NCBI RefSeq assembly: GCF_008000935.1
Contig: NZ_CP042831.1
Coordinates: forward strand, 372,001 to 436,000
Direction: 5' to 3'
Source: Flavobacterium alkalisoli
GTDB lineage: Bacteria; Bacteroidota; Bacteroidia; Flavobacteriales; Flavobacteriaceae
Length of the DNA stretch: 64,000 nt
The translations under genes and the position numbers were made by a program. Shown here piece by piece: positions 8,787-17,885 of this stretch (its first letter is position 1; each line of letters opens with the position of its first letter). The notes under the pieces are model-generated. The model had not been told where the DNA came from. It made no database searches and saw only the letters and a program-made list of their open reading frames with translations.

Positions 8787-9461
8787 ATGAAACTGCTTAT
8801 AGTAGAAGATGAACCTCAACTTTTATCGGTTATCCGTAAAGGCCTCTCTGAAAAAAATTATGATGTGAGCGCTGCCATGGATGGTACTACCGCACTGGAA
8901 ATGATTAACGACAATCATTTTGATGTTGTGGTATTAGACCTTATGCTACCGGACATTAACGGCATTGAAATATGCAGGAGACTGAGAAACGCAGGTAATT
9001 TTGTACCTATTTTAATGCTTACCGCTTTAGGAAGCAGCGAGAATATTGTTACCGGGCTTAATGCCGGTGCCGATGATTATATGGCAAAGCCTTTTAAGTT
9101 TACCGAACTTGAAGCCCGAATCAATGCACTTGCCCGCAGAGCCGGACAGGAACAGAAACCAGTCGAGATTATTACTATAGATAACCTTGAAATTGACAGA
9201 AGGGCAAAAACAGTAAAACGTGAAGGAGAACTGATAGCACTTACCGCAAAAGAGTTTAAGCTTTTGTACTACCTGGCCAAGAATACAGGAATTACTTTAT
9301 CCCGCGAAAAGATACTGGACAACGTTTGGAACATAAATTTTGACATGAACACCAATGTTGTTGATGTATATATAAATTACCTTAGAAAGAAGATTGACAA
9401 GCCTTATTCGGTTAAACTGATACATACTATAAAAGGCCTTGGTTATGTTTTAAAGCCCTAA
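8787..9461 (+). CDS. OmpR/PhoB-type response regulator
   Basis: 224 residues. The receiver domain (about 1-115) has the acidic pair in EDEP, the phosphoacceptor Asp51 in VVLDLMLPD, the Thr in LMLTAL and the Lys in MAKPF. The C-terminal winged helix (about 128-224) has the typical LTAKEFKLLYYLAKN and the final HTIKGLGYVL. It should bind DNA after phosphorylation by the kinase whose gene starts four bases after this stop codon. The target is unknown; the following stress-protein and bestrophin genes are the nearest candidates. Confidence 0.95.
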   Translation: MKLLIVEDEPQLLSVIRKGLSEKNYDVSAAMDGTTALEMINDNHFDVVVLDLMLPDINGIEICRRLRNAGNFVPILMLTALGSSENIVTGLNAGADDYMAKPFKFTELEARINALARRAGQEQKPVEIITIDNLEIDRRAKTVKREGELIALTAKEFKLLYYLAKNTGITLSREKILDNVWNINFDMNTNVVDVYINYLRKKIDKPYSVKLIHTIKGLGYVLKP

Positions 9462-9465
9462 ACAA

Positions 9466-10860
9466 ATGCAGATTAAAAAGAAAATTACAGTTACATACAT
9501 CGTTCTTTCGGGAGTAAGCACACTGGCACTATGCCTTGTTGTGTTTTTTCTTTTTAAGCAAAATAACCAGTACTACTTTTTAAAAAGGCTTCAGGACAGG
9601 GCAAAGATTGTCGCTTCTATCCATTACCAGCATGACCCCGTCAAGGCAGCTTACTACAAGAACCTTAAGGCAAATGGTCTCGAAGAGCTTATCAACGAAA
9701 ATGATTTTGTACTTAAGGTAAACGGAGAAAACACCTTTGAATACAATACTGAACTTAACCTTCCACCAGAGTTTTATGCCGAAGTGATGAGGGAGCAATC
9801 GGGATGGACTGTAGATAGCGATCATCAATACTATTATGCTCAGATTTTTAACGAATCGGGACAGCGTTATATGGTTATCGTTACCGCACGCGACAGAAGG
9901 GGTAATACCAGTTTAATATACATAACCCGCATACTTATTTTTGGCGGACTTGCCTTTATAATAATAGCATATTTCTTCGGCCGATTTCTTGCTGCAAGGT
10001 TTATTAATCCCGTTTCGCGTATTAATAAGGAAGTTAAGCGTATTAGCGCTTCTAACCTGCACAACCGCCTGCCGGACATAAAGGACTCGGACGAAATTGC
10101 CGATCTCACCCGTACCTTTAATGATATGCTGGACAGGCTGGAAACCTCTTTTGAGATTCAGGCTAATTTTATTAATAATGCTTCCCATGAACTGAAGACG
10201 CCTATAACTACTATTATGGCCGAAACAGAGATTGCATTATTAAAAGAAAGAGAAGCCGAAGAATATATAACCACATTAGAAAACATTAATAAACAGGCCA
10301 GCCGACTGGGCAATCTTACCGAAAGCTTATTAAAACTTACCCAAACGGGATATGACGGTAAAAAACAGGTTCAGGATATTGCACGCATTGATGAAATACT
10401 TATGGATGTTAAGTGTGATATTGATAAAATATATCCGCAAAACAGGGTTACTATCAATCTTAAAAACATTCCGGAAGATGATTCTCTATTGGTATTACCC
10501 TGTAATAGGCCATTATTGGAGCTTGCCATTGGTAACATCATCACAAACGGGGTAAAATATTCTGATAACGAAGAGGTATTCGTGAGTCTTAGGGCCGACA
10601 AGGAAGCCATTACCATAAGCATAACCGATATCGGTATCGGTATCCCGCCGGAAGATATCCCTTATCTTTATGAACCTTTTTTTAGGGGTAAAAAGGCTGC
10701 CTTAAAGTATGCAGGCTACGGATTAGGGCTGCCATTGGCCATGAAAATTATCCGAATGCATGGCGGCGAGCTCATTATTCAGTCTGAACCAGGAAAAGGT
10801 ACCGTAGTGAATATTGTATTCACAATCTCCAACATTAAAAATTCTAATTTTAATTCTTAA
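9466..10860 (+). CDS. Sensor histidine kinase
   Basis: 464 residues. One membrane helix at about 11-29, an outward sensor region to about 145, a second helix at 150-170, then a HAMP linker (around FINPVSRINKEV), the dimerisation/phosphoacceptor helix with His241 in NASHELKTPI, and the ATPase domain with the N box NIITNGVKYSD, G1 DIGIGIPPED, F box YEPFFRG and G2 GYGLGLPLAMKI. All kinase motifs are intact. It pairs with the response regulator immediately upstream (four-base gap, one operon). The sensor region has no domain I recognise, so the stimulus is unknown. Confidence 0.95.
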   Translation: MQIKKKITVTYIVLSGVSTLALCLVVFFLFKQNNQYYFLKRLQDRAKIVASIHYQHDPVKAAYYKNLKANGLEELINENDFVLKVNGENTFEYNTELNLPPEFYAEVMREQSGWTVDSDHQYYYAQIFNESGQRYMVIVTARDRRGNTSLIYITRILIFGGLAFIIIAYFFGRFLAARFINPVSRINKEVKRISASNLHNRLPDIKDSDEIADLTRTFNDMLDRLETSFEIQANFINNASHELKTPITTIMAETEIALLKEREAEEYITTLENINKQASRLGNLTESLLKLTQTGYDGKKQVQDIARIDEILMDVKCDIDKIYPQNRVTINLKNIPEDDSLLVLPCNRPLLELAIGNIITNGVKYSDNEEVFVSLRADKEAITISITDIGIGIPPEDIPYLYEPFFRGKKAALKYAGYGLGLPLAMKIIRMHGGELIIQSEPGKGTVVNIVFTISNIKNSNFNS

Positions 10861-10939
10861 GAAATTCTAATATTGTTTTAAATCGCTTCTAAGATTAGGG
10901 CTGTTGTTTTGTATGTATAAACTATAAGATTTATGCATT

Positions 10940-11659
10940 ATGAAAAACATTATAATCCCAACAACGATTGAAGATGATACATTAACCGCTGTTAAAACAG
11001 CAGTTAAATATGCTACGGGAAAAAACTGCAGCATAGTGCTTATGTTACTCCAAAAAATACCCGACACTTATTCTGCCTCTCAATTTTTAAGGGAGACTTC
11101 TCCTATGTATACGGCAGCCCAAAGTGAAATCATTCAAAAATGCAGGGAAACTGTAGCTAATACTCACAATTGCAGATTAGTAATACATAATCAGTATGGT
11201 ATTTCGGGACCTTTATTAAAAAACTTAATGGAATACCTGGCTACAGACCTGGTAATACTTACCCCTTCCTATAAGGCAGAGAAAAATAGCCTTCATTCCT
11301 ATTGTATACAGTTGCTGTTAAACAGTAAATATCCGCTGCTTCATTTAAGCAACAATCCTGAAGAAAATGATTTTAATAAAGCGTTGTATTTAGAACATTC
11401 TAAAATAGAGCTTGGTATTAATGACGTTCAGAAGATTGTAAGCGAACAGTTTTCATTTAAAATAGTGAGCCAGGCCAGAATTGAGGAAAGCCTTGAAGAG
11501 ATGGCCGCCCAGATTACGGAAACCATTTCCAAAAATAATATTGACATACTTATTGAAGCCCGAAAATCAGCTAAAAGAAGTTTGAGCCGAAAAGCACAGC
11601 CCGTAAATCACAACCTTGGTTTACCCGTCCTTTCGGTATATGCCGAAGTTTCAACATAA
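10940..11659 (+). CDS. Universal stress protein (UspA)-like
   Basis: 239 residues. The N-terminal MKNIIIPTTIEDDTLTAVK and the alternating strand/helix pattern with DLVILTPS near residue 110 resemble one UspA fold. The C-terminal third (IDILIEARKS... LGLPVLSV) looks like a degenerate second copy, so a tandem-Usp architecture is likely. The ATP-binding G-x-x-G-x(9)-G-S/T motif is not obvious, which suggests a non-nucleotide-binding type. Eleven bases separate it from the bestrophin gene, so the two probably form one transcript downstream of the two-component genes. Confidence 0.6.
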   Translation: MKNIIIPTTIEDDTLTAVKTAVKYATGKNCSIVLMLLQKIPDTYSASQFLRETSPMYTAAQSEIIQKCRETVANTHNCRLVIHNQYGISGPLLKNLMEYLATDLVILTPSYKAEKNSLHSYCIQLLLNSKYPLLHLSNNPEENDFNKALYLEHSKIELGINDVQKIVSEQFSFKIVSQARIEESLEEMAAQITETISKNNIDILIEARKSAKRSLSRKAQPVNHNLGLPVLSVYAEVST

Positions 11660-11670
11660 AATTAGAAATT

Positions 11671-12621
11671 ATGCTGTTAAAGAAAAAAATACCGATGAAG
11701 TATGTAATGGGTAAGATTAGAATCGAGCTTATCCTTATACTATTGTATACTGTAGGGTTTGAGCTGGTACATCACTACTATCATGCCATTTCCATAGATA
11801 TACCTATTGCGGTTCCTACAATTGTAGGTACTATTATATCGCTGCTTTTAGCCTTTAAATCCAATCAAGCTTACGACCGCTGGTGGGAAGCCCGTATTGT
11901 TTGGGGTGCTATCGTTAACGACTCAAGAACATTGATAAGACAGGTAATAGGATTTTACAAAGACCCGGATTTTTCTGTTGAGGCAAATGACTTTAAAGAA
12001 CGTTTTGCCAAAAGGCAGGCGGCCTGGTGTTACAGCCTGGGGCAGTCCTTAAGAGGTAAGGATGCCGTTAAACCTATACGTTCACTGCTTAGCGAAGAGG
12101 AATACCGCTTTGTAAAGAAACACAAGCATGTCCCTAACGCATTGTTATTACTACATGCCAAAGAGCTTAAAAAAGCGAACAACGAGGAAAGGATAAACGT
12201 ATACCAACAGGTAGAGATAGACAATACACTAAGTCGCCTGTGTGACAGTATGGGTAAGTGTGAGCGTATTAAAAATACGGTATTCCCTACCACATACAGT
12301 ATGTATATACGTTTTACATTAGTACTGTTCCTTACCCTGTTACCGTTTGGCCTTACAGATCTTTTAGGATGGCTGCAAATACCTCTTGTTACCACAATTG
12401 GTGCTGCTTTTTTCTTAATAGAAAAAATGGCTATACACCTGCAGGATCCGTTTGAGAACAGACCTACAGATACACCTATGATTGCAATTTCAAACACTAT
12501 AGAGCAAAACCTATTGCAAATGGTAAATGAATATAGAGATGAGTTTAGTGAGGAGTCTTTAGATCAAAGCCCGAAGCTTAATCATTTGCAACCGGTTAAG
12601 AACCCCTATTTCGTTCTGTAA
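11671..12621 (+). CDS. Bestrophin-family (UPF0187) membrane channel
   Basis: 316 residues, normal for bacterial bestrophins. The signature SNQAYDRWWEAR followed by WGAIVNDSRTL is present near residue 67. Hydrophobic segments occur at about 16-36, 41-64, 210-232 and 235-255. Bacterial bestrophins form pentameric channels in the inner membrane; some conduct cations and others anions, and the sequence alone does not decide which. A hairpin terminator follows. Grouping with the UspA-like gene suggests a role in ion or stress homeostasis, but that is inference. Confidence 0.9.
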   Translation: MLLKKKIPMKYVMGKIRIELILILLYTVGFELVHHYYHAISIDIPIAVPTIVGTIISLLLAFKSNQAYDRWWEARIVWGAIVNDSRTLIRQVIGFYKDPDFSVEANDFKERFAKRQAAWCYSLGQSLRGKDAVKPIRSLLSEEEYRFVKKHKHVPNALLLLHAKELKKANNEERINVYQQVEIDNTLSRLCDSMGKCERIKNTVFPTTYSMYIRFTLVLFLTLLPFGLTDLLGWLQIPLVTTIGAAFFLIEKMAIHLQDPFENRPTDTPMIAISNTIEQNLLQMVNEYRDEFSEESLDQSPKLNHLQPVKNPYFVL

Positions 12622-12652
12622 TTTTGCAGAAGTTTGGTTAGGTTAGCGTGAG

Positions 12653-12683
12653 CCGCCCCCTCCTCCATCGGGGCGGTTTTTTT
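12653..12683 (+). terminator. Terminator after the bestrophin gene
   Basis: Stem CCGCCCC (12653-12659) with GGGGCGG (12670-12676), followed by seven T. Confidence 0.85.
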
Positions 12684-12711
12684 ATTGTATAGTATAGTCC
12701 TGAAAAAATCC

Positions 12712-12719
12712 TATTTTTG
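12712..12719 (+). promoter_or_regulatory. -7 promoter element of fabD
   Basis: TATTTTTG matches TAnnTTTG, 26 bases before the ATG at 12746. Confidence 0.6.
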
Positions 12720-12745
12720 TGCAACAAAACTAAACTGAGAACAAA

Positions 12746-13621
12746 ATGAAAGCATATGTATTTCCGGGACAGGGTGCCCAGTTTACAGGAATGGGTAAAG
12801 AGCTTTATGAAAACTCTCCCCAGGCAAAGGAATTATTTGAAAAAGCCAACGATATATTAGGTTTCCGTATTACAGACATCATGTTTGAAGGTACTGCAGA
12901 GGAACTTAAGGAAACTAAAGTAACGCAGCCTGCCGTTTTCTTACATTCGGTTATTTTGGCAAAAACCTTAGGAGACAGCTTTAAGCCGGAAATGGTTGCC
13001 GGACATTCTCTGGGTGAATTTTCTGCACTTGTAGCAGCTGGGGCACTTACTTTTGAAGACGGACTTAAACTGGTATCGCAACGTGCCATGGCAATGCAAA
13101 AAGCCTGTGAAATCACTCCAAGTACAATGGCTGCCGTATTAGGTCTTGAAGATAAAATTGTTGAAGACATTTGCGAACAGACTGAAGGTGTTGTTGTGGC
13201 TGCAAACTACAACTGTCCGGGTCAGCTTGTTATTTCAGGTGAAACTTCGGCTGTAGAAAGGGCTTGTGAAGCTTTAAAAGCTGCAGGAGCAAAAAGAGCA
13301 TTAATCCTGCCTGTAGGTGGTGCTTTCCACTCGCCTATGATGGAGCCTGCAAGAGAAGAACTTGCCGCTGCTATTGAGAAAACAGTTTTCTCTGCTCCGG
13401 TTTGCCCTGTATACCAAAATGTACCGGCTACAGCAGTAAGTAATCCTGATGAAATTAAGCAAAACCTTATTATACAGCTTACGGCTCCTGTAAAATGGAC
13501 TCAAAGTGTACAAAACATGATTACCGATGGTGCTACCCTGTTTACAGAGGTTGGACCGGGTAATGTACTGCAAGGTCTTGTTAAGAAGATAAACAAGGAA
13601 GCGGAGACTGCTTCAGCATAA
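12746..13621 (+). CDS. fabD: Malonyl-CoA:ACP transacylase
   Basis: 291 residues, full-length FabD. It loads malonyl groups from CoA onto acyl carrier protein for fatty-acid synthesis in the cytoplasm. The N-terminal FPGQGAQFTGMG oxyanion loop, the nucleophile Ser88 in AGHSLGE, the conserved RAMAMQ Arg and the catalytic His in GGAFHSPMM are all visible. Monocistronic, with its own promoter and terminator; not clustered with other fab genes here. Confidence 0.97.
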   Translation: MKAYVFPGQGAQFTGMGKELYENSPQAKELFEKANDILGFRITDIMFEGTAEELKETKVTQPAVFLHSVILAKTLGDSFKPEMVAGHSLGEFSALVAAGALTFEDGLKLVSQRAMAMQKACEITPSTMAAVLGLEDKIVEDICEQTEGVVVAANYNCPGQLVISGETSAVERACEALKAAGAKRALILPVGGAFHSPMMEPAREELAAAIEKTVFSAPVCPVYQNVPATAVSNPDEIKQNLIIQLTAPVKWTQSVQNMITDGATLFTEVGPGNVLQGLVKKINKEAETASA

Positions 13622-13638
13622 AAAAATAAATACAACTG

Positions 13639-13670
13639 ATCCCCTGCAATTGCGGGGGATTTTTTATTTT
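13639..13670 (+). terminator. Terminator after fabD
   Basis: Stem ATCCCC/GGGGAT (13639-13644 and 13655-13660) around a TGCAATTGCG loop, followed by a T-rich tail. Confidence 0.8.
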
Positions 13671-13677
13671 AGGCTTC

Positions 13678-14109
13678 ATGAAATTCAGAAGCCGAAAAAA
13701 TATCTTCTCTTATCTAATATTCGCTTTTACAGCGGCTATTATAATTTTTGCCTGCACACAGGGCTATCAGGAAGAAGGGTTCTCACTTAGCATTATTCCC
13801 CTTTATATCATCAGCCTTATAATTTTAGTTTTTCTTGGCGGGATGGCTACTACACACTACATAGTCACACCTTCTCATATAATTTACAAATGCGGTTTTA
13901 TTAATGGTAAAATAGAGATAAACAACATACATGAAATTGTAAAAGGTAAGACCATGTATGTAGGCTTTAAACCGGCACTGGCAACTAAGGGACTCATTAT
14001 AAAATATAATAAGTTTGACGATATTTACATCAGCCCGGAAACCAATGACACTTTTATAGAAGCTGTTTTAAAAATAAACCCCGGCATTAAAATAACACCA
14101 CACCTTTGA
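13678..14109 (+). CDS. Small membrane protein with a bacterial PH-type domain
   Basis: 143 residues. Two hydrophobic helices at about 10-27 and 40-60, then a soluble domain starting at THYIVTPSHIIYKCG and running through IEINNIHEIVKGK. This helix-pair plus beta-rich tail layout resembles the YyaB-like bacterial PH family (bPH_4/DUF1200). Such domains are small membrane-anchored adaptors of unknown partner. Its stop codon overlaps the TTG start of the helicase gene (TTGA), so the two are translationally coupled and probably act together. No clear TAnnTTTG promoter is seen in the short gap after the fabD terminator. Confidence 0.7.
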   Translation: MKFRSRKNIFSYLIFAFTAAIIIFACTQGYQEEGFSLSIIPLYIISLIILVFLGGMATTHYIVTPSHIIYKCGFINGKIEINNIHEIVKGKTMYVGFKPALATKGLIIKYNKFDDIYISPETNDTFIEAVLKINPGIKITPHL

Positions 14110-16844
14110 ATACATTCCCCGAAAACATCAAGTTTAAATACTCCTGGAGGAAATACCAGGAAAGGGTTCTTCATGAACTGGAAGATCATTTATACAACAG
14201 GCATCTTCATGTTATAGCACCTCCTGGGTCGGGTAAAACCATACTGGGGCTTGAAGTAATGAAAAGGCTTAACCAGCCTACACTCGTGCTTGCCCCTACT
14301 ATAGCCATAAGAAACCAGTGGATACAAAGGTTTTGTGAATTGTTTCTTGATACAGACACTATCCCCGATTGGATTTCAAGGGATATTAAAAACCCAAAAT
14401 TCCTTACTATAAGTACTTATCAGGGTATGCATGCCGCCTGTAACAACAGGCAGGAAAAAGAGGAGGATTACAATGAGGAAGAAGAGGAAACTTACAAAGA
14501 AGAAAAAAGCACAAACGAAAACCTTACTAAAATAGTTAACGGTCTAAAGACACAAAATGTAAAGACCATAGTAATAGATGAAGCACACCATTTAAAGAAC
14601 GAATGGTGGGACACCTTAACCAAAATTAAAAAACAACTCGACCCGGTTATTGTTGCCTTAACCGCCACCCCTCCTTATGATGTAAGTCCTGGCGAGTGGC
14701 ACAGGTATACCGAACTTAATGGCCCTGTAGACACAGAGATTACAGTTCCTGAGCTGGTAAAGGAAAATGACCTTTGCCCGCATCAGGATTATGTATATTT
14801 TACCCTCCCGTCAGAATCTGAAAAGGAAAGTATAGACAAGTTTAGAGATAAAGTAAAACTGGTTACCGATAAAATTAATACGGATACAGTTTTTATAGCT
14901 GCATTAGAAAGCCATCCTGTTTACAGTAATCCGTTTGAAAATCTGGAATGGATATATGACAATTTTCAGGAATACATCAACATCCTTGTTTTCCTTAACA
15001 GTATAGGAAAGGAAATCCCCTTACAACATTTTGAAGTTATAGGCGATGAAAAAGGAAGGATCCCCAAAATGGATAAAGAGAGGCTGGAAGCACTTCTTGA
15101 CTTTTACCTTTTTAAGGAAAAAGTCTATTTTGAAGAACTTAAGGAACATAAAGAATCGCTTGCCAACATGCTCAGGCACTATGGCATGATGGAAAGAAAG
15201 AGCATTAAATTTGAGCTTAACCGAAAAATATCAGCAAATCTTACTTCCAGTATCAGTAAACTGGACGGGATTAAAAAAATAACCGATTTAGAGTTTTCTA
15301 ATCTTAAGGATGATTTACGATTGGTTATCCTTTGCGATTTTATACGTAAAGACTTTTATACAACTGCATCTGTAAACAACAAAGAGTTGGATAAAGTAGG
15401 TGTTATGCCAACTTTTGAAAAATTAAGACGCGGCAATCCGCACAATCTTAAAATTGGAGTTTTAACAGGATCGCTTATTATTATCCCGAAAACAGCTTAT
15501 AGCTCTTTTAAAGAAAAAATAGAAAAATACAACATTAGGAACATTAGCTGTTCGGCAGTTCCTTTTGATGACAATTACCTTTTAGTCACTCCAAACGAAC
15601 AGTTAAAACACGACATTGTAACCATTATAACCCAAGTTTTTGAAGAAGGAGAGATACAGGCTCTTGTAGGCACAAAATCACTTTTAGGAGAAGGCTGGGA
15701 TGCACCCTGCATAAACGCACTTATATTGGCCAGCTTTGTAGGCTCCTTTGTTTTATCTAACCAAATGAGGGGAAGAGCCATAAGGGCACAAAGGGGCAAT
15801 AACCAAAAAACCGGAAACATATGGCATCTGGTATGTATTGACCCTACAGACATTCTTGGCGGTACCGATCTCGAAATGCTCAGAAGGCGTTTTAAAGGCT
15901 TTGTAGGAGTATCATTTAAAGACGATGAAGGAATAGAAAATGGTATAGCACGACTTGACATTCCTAAAAATTTACATCGTCCCAAGGTAATAGAAAACAA
16001 AAATGAAGAGATGTTTTCTAACGCCTTAAAAAGAGATCTTTTAAGGAAAAGATGGGAAGATGCCATAAAAAAAGGATTCAGTCTTGTTGAAGAGATTAAA
16101 ATACCTTTTCTGGTACCGGAAGAGCACAAGGAAAGCAAAAAAACCTATCCGGAACTTAAAGACCTTTATTTCAATAAGACCATAGGATATTTTATAGCCC
16201 AGATTACTTTTGGAATAATGACCTATGGATCTTATGCATTACAGGGATTGGCAAAAGGAATACGTTACATTAAAAGCTGGCAGGAATTATTTATCGCCAT
16301 ATCTGTTTTTGGTGGAGTAGGATTTCTTGCTTACGGAAGGCAGGCGTACAAAGCCTTTAGAATGTATGTTACTTATCGCGACATAACCGAAGATATCAAA
16401 CAAATAGCAAGGGCCCTTTTTGAAACTCTTGTACATGCAGGGCATATACATACTCCGCGATATAAGATTAGCCTGATAGCAGATGTTGGCCGTAAAGGAG
16501 ATATTTACTGCTATCTGCAGGGAGGCACCTCTTTTGAAAAATCAATTTTTATAGAATCGCTTATGGAGATTGTTGCACCTGTAGACAGTCCCCGTTATAT
16601 CATTATCAGAAAAAGTAAAAAGAACTTCCTTATCCAAAGGGACTACCATGCAGTACCTGACATTATAGGCCGAAACAAAAAAACAGCAGAGCACTTTGCC
16701 TCCTTATGGGAAAAATTTGTTGGCGATTGTGAGTTGATCTATACAAGGACTCCTGTGGGGCGAAGAATACTTTTAAAGTCAAGATTAAAATCATTATCCG
16801 CACAATTAGACCCTCAACCGGAAAGAGGTAACAAATGGAGATAA
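14106..16844 (+). CDS. SF2 (DEAH-type) helicase with C-terminal membrane segments
   Basis: 912 residues from a TTG at 14106 that overlaps the preceding stop; no nearby ATG exists upstream of the conserved part. The helicase core has the Walker A loop APPGSGKT (about 38-46), motif Ia LVLAPTIAIRNQW, the Walker B DEAHH at 158-162, motif III ALTATPP, and in the second RecA domain GTKSLLGEGWDAP with motif VI QMRGRAIRAQR. An acidic EEDYNEEEEE insert lies near residue 120. After residue about 690 come two hydrophobic segments (about 692-715 and 728-750), then a soluble C-terminal domain of some 150 residues with YHAVPDI and LIYTRTPVGR. A membrane-tied helicase is unusual. I do not recognise a characterised relative and assign no pathway. 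Confidence 0.8.
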   Translation: MNTFPENIKFKYSWRKYQERVLHELEDHLYNRHLHVIAPPGSGKTILGLEVMKRLNQPTLVLAPTIAIRNQWIQRFCELFLDTDTIPDWISRDIKNPKFLTISTYQGMHAACNNRQEKEEDYNEEEEETYKEEKSTNENLTKIVNGLKTQNVKTIVIDEAHHLKNEWWDTLTKIKKQLDPVIVALTATPPYDVSPGEWHRYTELNGPVDTEITVPELVKENDLCPHQDYVYFTLPSESEKESIDKFRDKVKLVTDKINTDTVFIAALESHPVYSNPFENLEWIYDNFQEYINILVFLNSIGKEIPLQHFEVIGDEKGRIPKMDKERLEALLDFYLFKEKVYFEELKEHKESLANMLRHYGMMERKSIKFELNRKISANLTSSISKLDGIKKITDLEFSNLKDDLRLVILCDFIRKDFYTTASVNNKELDKVGVMPTFEKLRRGNPHNLKIGVLTGSLIIIPKTAYSSFKEKIEKYNIRNISCSAVPFDDNYLLVTPNEQLKHDIVTIITQVFEEGEIQALVGTKSLLGEGWDAPCINALILASFVGSFVLSNQMRGRAIRAQRGNNQKTGNIWHLVCIDPTDILGGTDLEMLRRRFKGFVGVSFKDDEGIENGIARLDIPKNLHRPKVIENKNEEMFSNALKRDLLRKRWEDAIKKGFSLVEEIKIPFLVPEEHKESKKTYPELKDLYFNKTIGYFIAQITFGIMTYGSYALQGLAKGIRYIKSWQELFIAISVFGGVGFLAYGRQAYKAFRMYVTYRDITEDIKQIARALFETLVHAGHIHTPRYKISLIADVGRKGDIYCYLQGGTSFEKSIFIESLMEIVAPVDSPRYIIIRKSKKNFLIQRDYHAVPDIIGRNKKTAEHFASLWEKFVGDCELIYTRTPVGRRILLKSRLKSLSAQLDPQPERGNKWR

Positions 16845-16887
16845 AATAACAATCCCTTAATAATAGGAAACGCAACCTTTTATAGTA

Positions 16888-16906
16888 TTGCTAATCTTAT
16901 TAGCAA
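16888..16906 (+). repeat. Inverted repeat just upstream of the lipoprotein gene
   Basis: Perfect 8-base arms TTGCTAAT and ATTAGCAA around a CTT loop, ending 10 bases before the ATG at 16917. It has no T-run, so it is more likely a leader hairpin or operator than a terminator. Confidence 0.5.
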
Positions 16907-16916
16907 AACACCAACT

Positions 16917-17867
16917 ATGAAAAAGCTATTGGCCGTAATAGTATTACTAAGCCTTACCTCATGCGCAACAATTACAAACAAAAGAACCTACCCGTTAAAG
17001 GTAAATACCAATGCTCAAAACGCGACCGTAAAGATTTATGACAGCATTTACACAACACCTGCCGAGGTTAAGGTAAAACGCAGTATTAAACCACTTGAAA
17101 TAACCCTGAATTATGATACTATTAGCCGGGTTTACAAAGCCAAGTCCAGATTAACATCTAAAGCCTATGCGTTTAACCTCATCGTCACCCCATTATATCC
17201 TGAAAGTTTATTGGTAGATGTTGTGAGTCAAAAAGGTTTCTATTATGGTAACGAACTTTTTTTAGACATTAACGACACCCTTGGCAAGGCCATAAAGTTG
17301 CCTCAAAGAAAAAAACGAGATATCACTTGGAACAAAAACAGCATCAACATTGATATATCCATACCCTATGTAAACGGATTTCTTTTTCAACCCGAAGGTG
17401 AAGGAATACAAATAGGGCTTGGTTTTTTTGGTATCAGCACAGGTGTAGAATATTTTTACAAAAACAATAAATTCGTAAAACTTAACGTAGGGGGAATTAC
17501 AAACTTCGATCTACCTTTCCCTGTCCCCATAACAAATGATGGCGACGTTGAGACTTTTACTTCCGTCTATACTACCCTCACGGATAATTATCAGCTAAAG
17601 CGTTTTAGTTTGGGATATGGACTTAGTTACACCGACAACAGATGGCTTTATAATTATGGTGATGATAATTATACTAATGAAAAGAACAAAAACGAAAAAA
17701 GTAAAAACATAGGGTTATCTCTAAATGCTTACTATGATTTTGGAAAAACTTTTCACGTAGGATTTATTTATAACCCTACTCTGGTAAGCGTGTACCCTCA
17801 AACCGAATTACTATACCAGCATACCATAAGCTTTGAGATTTTATGGAAAATAAGGATAAAAAAATAA
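16917..17867 (+). CDS. Lipoprotein with PEGA-like N-terminus and beta-rich C-terminus
   Basis: 316 residues. The signal peptide ends in the lipobox LTSC with Cys16 as lipidation site. Residues about 25-70 (an ATVKIYDSIYTTPAEVKV stretch) look like a PEGA-type beta domain. From about 150 onward there are alternating amphipathic strands (GIQIGLGFFGISTGVEYFY, YGLSYTDNRW, LSLNAYYDFG, HVGFIYNP) ending in FEILWKIRIKK, which suggests a small outer-membrane-type barrel. I do not recognise a named family. It follows the helicase gene by about 70 bases, but the hairpin at 16888 may separate expression. It converges with galE, with only four bases between the stops. Confidence 0.6.
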   Translation: MKKLLAVIVLLSLTSCATITNKRTYPLKVNTNAQNATVKIYDSIYTTPAEVKVKRSIKPLEITLNYDTISRVYKAKSRLTSKAYAFNLIVTPLYPESLLVDVVSQKGFYYGNELFLDINDTLGKAIKLPQRKKRDITWNKNSINIDISIPYVNGFLFQPEGEGIQIGLGFFGISTGVEYFYKNNKFVKLNVGGITNFDLPFPVPITNDGDVETFTSVYTTLTDNYQLKRFSLGYGLSYTDNRWLYNYGDDNYTNEKNKNEKSKNIGLSLNAYYDFGKTFHVGFIYNPTLVSVYPQTELLYQHTISFEILWKIRIKK

Positions 17868-17885
17868 GGGGTTATTTACCCCTTA
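17865..17885. terminator. Hairpin overlapping both stop codons of convergent genes
   Basis: TAAGGGG (17865-17871) and CCCCTTA (17879-17885) form a perfect 7-base stem that contains the lipoprotein stop codon and spans the galE stop. On the plus strand a few Ts follow. It may be a weak shared terminator for this very tight junction. Confidence 0.45.

Noticed and set aside
15575..16138. 187-codon open frame opposite the helicase gene
   Set aside because: Ser/Leu-rich composition without any domain; it mirrors the codon use of the helicase strand.
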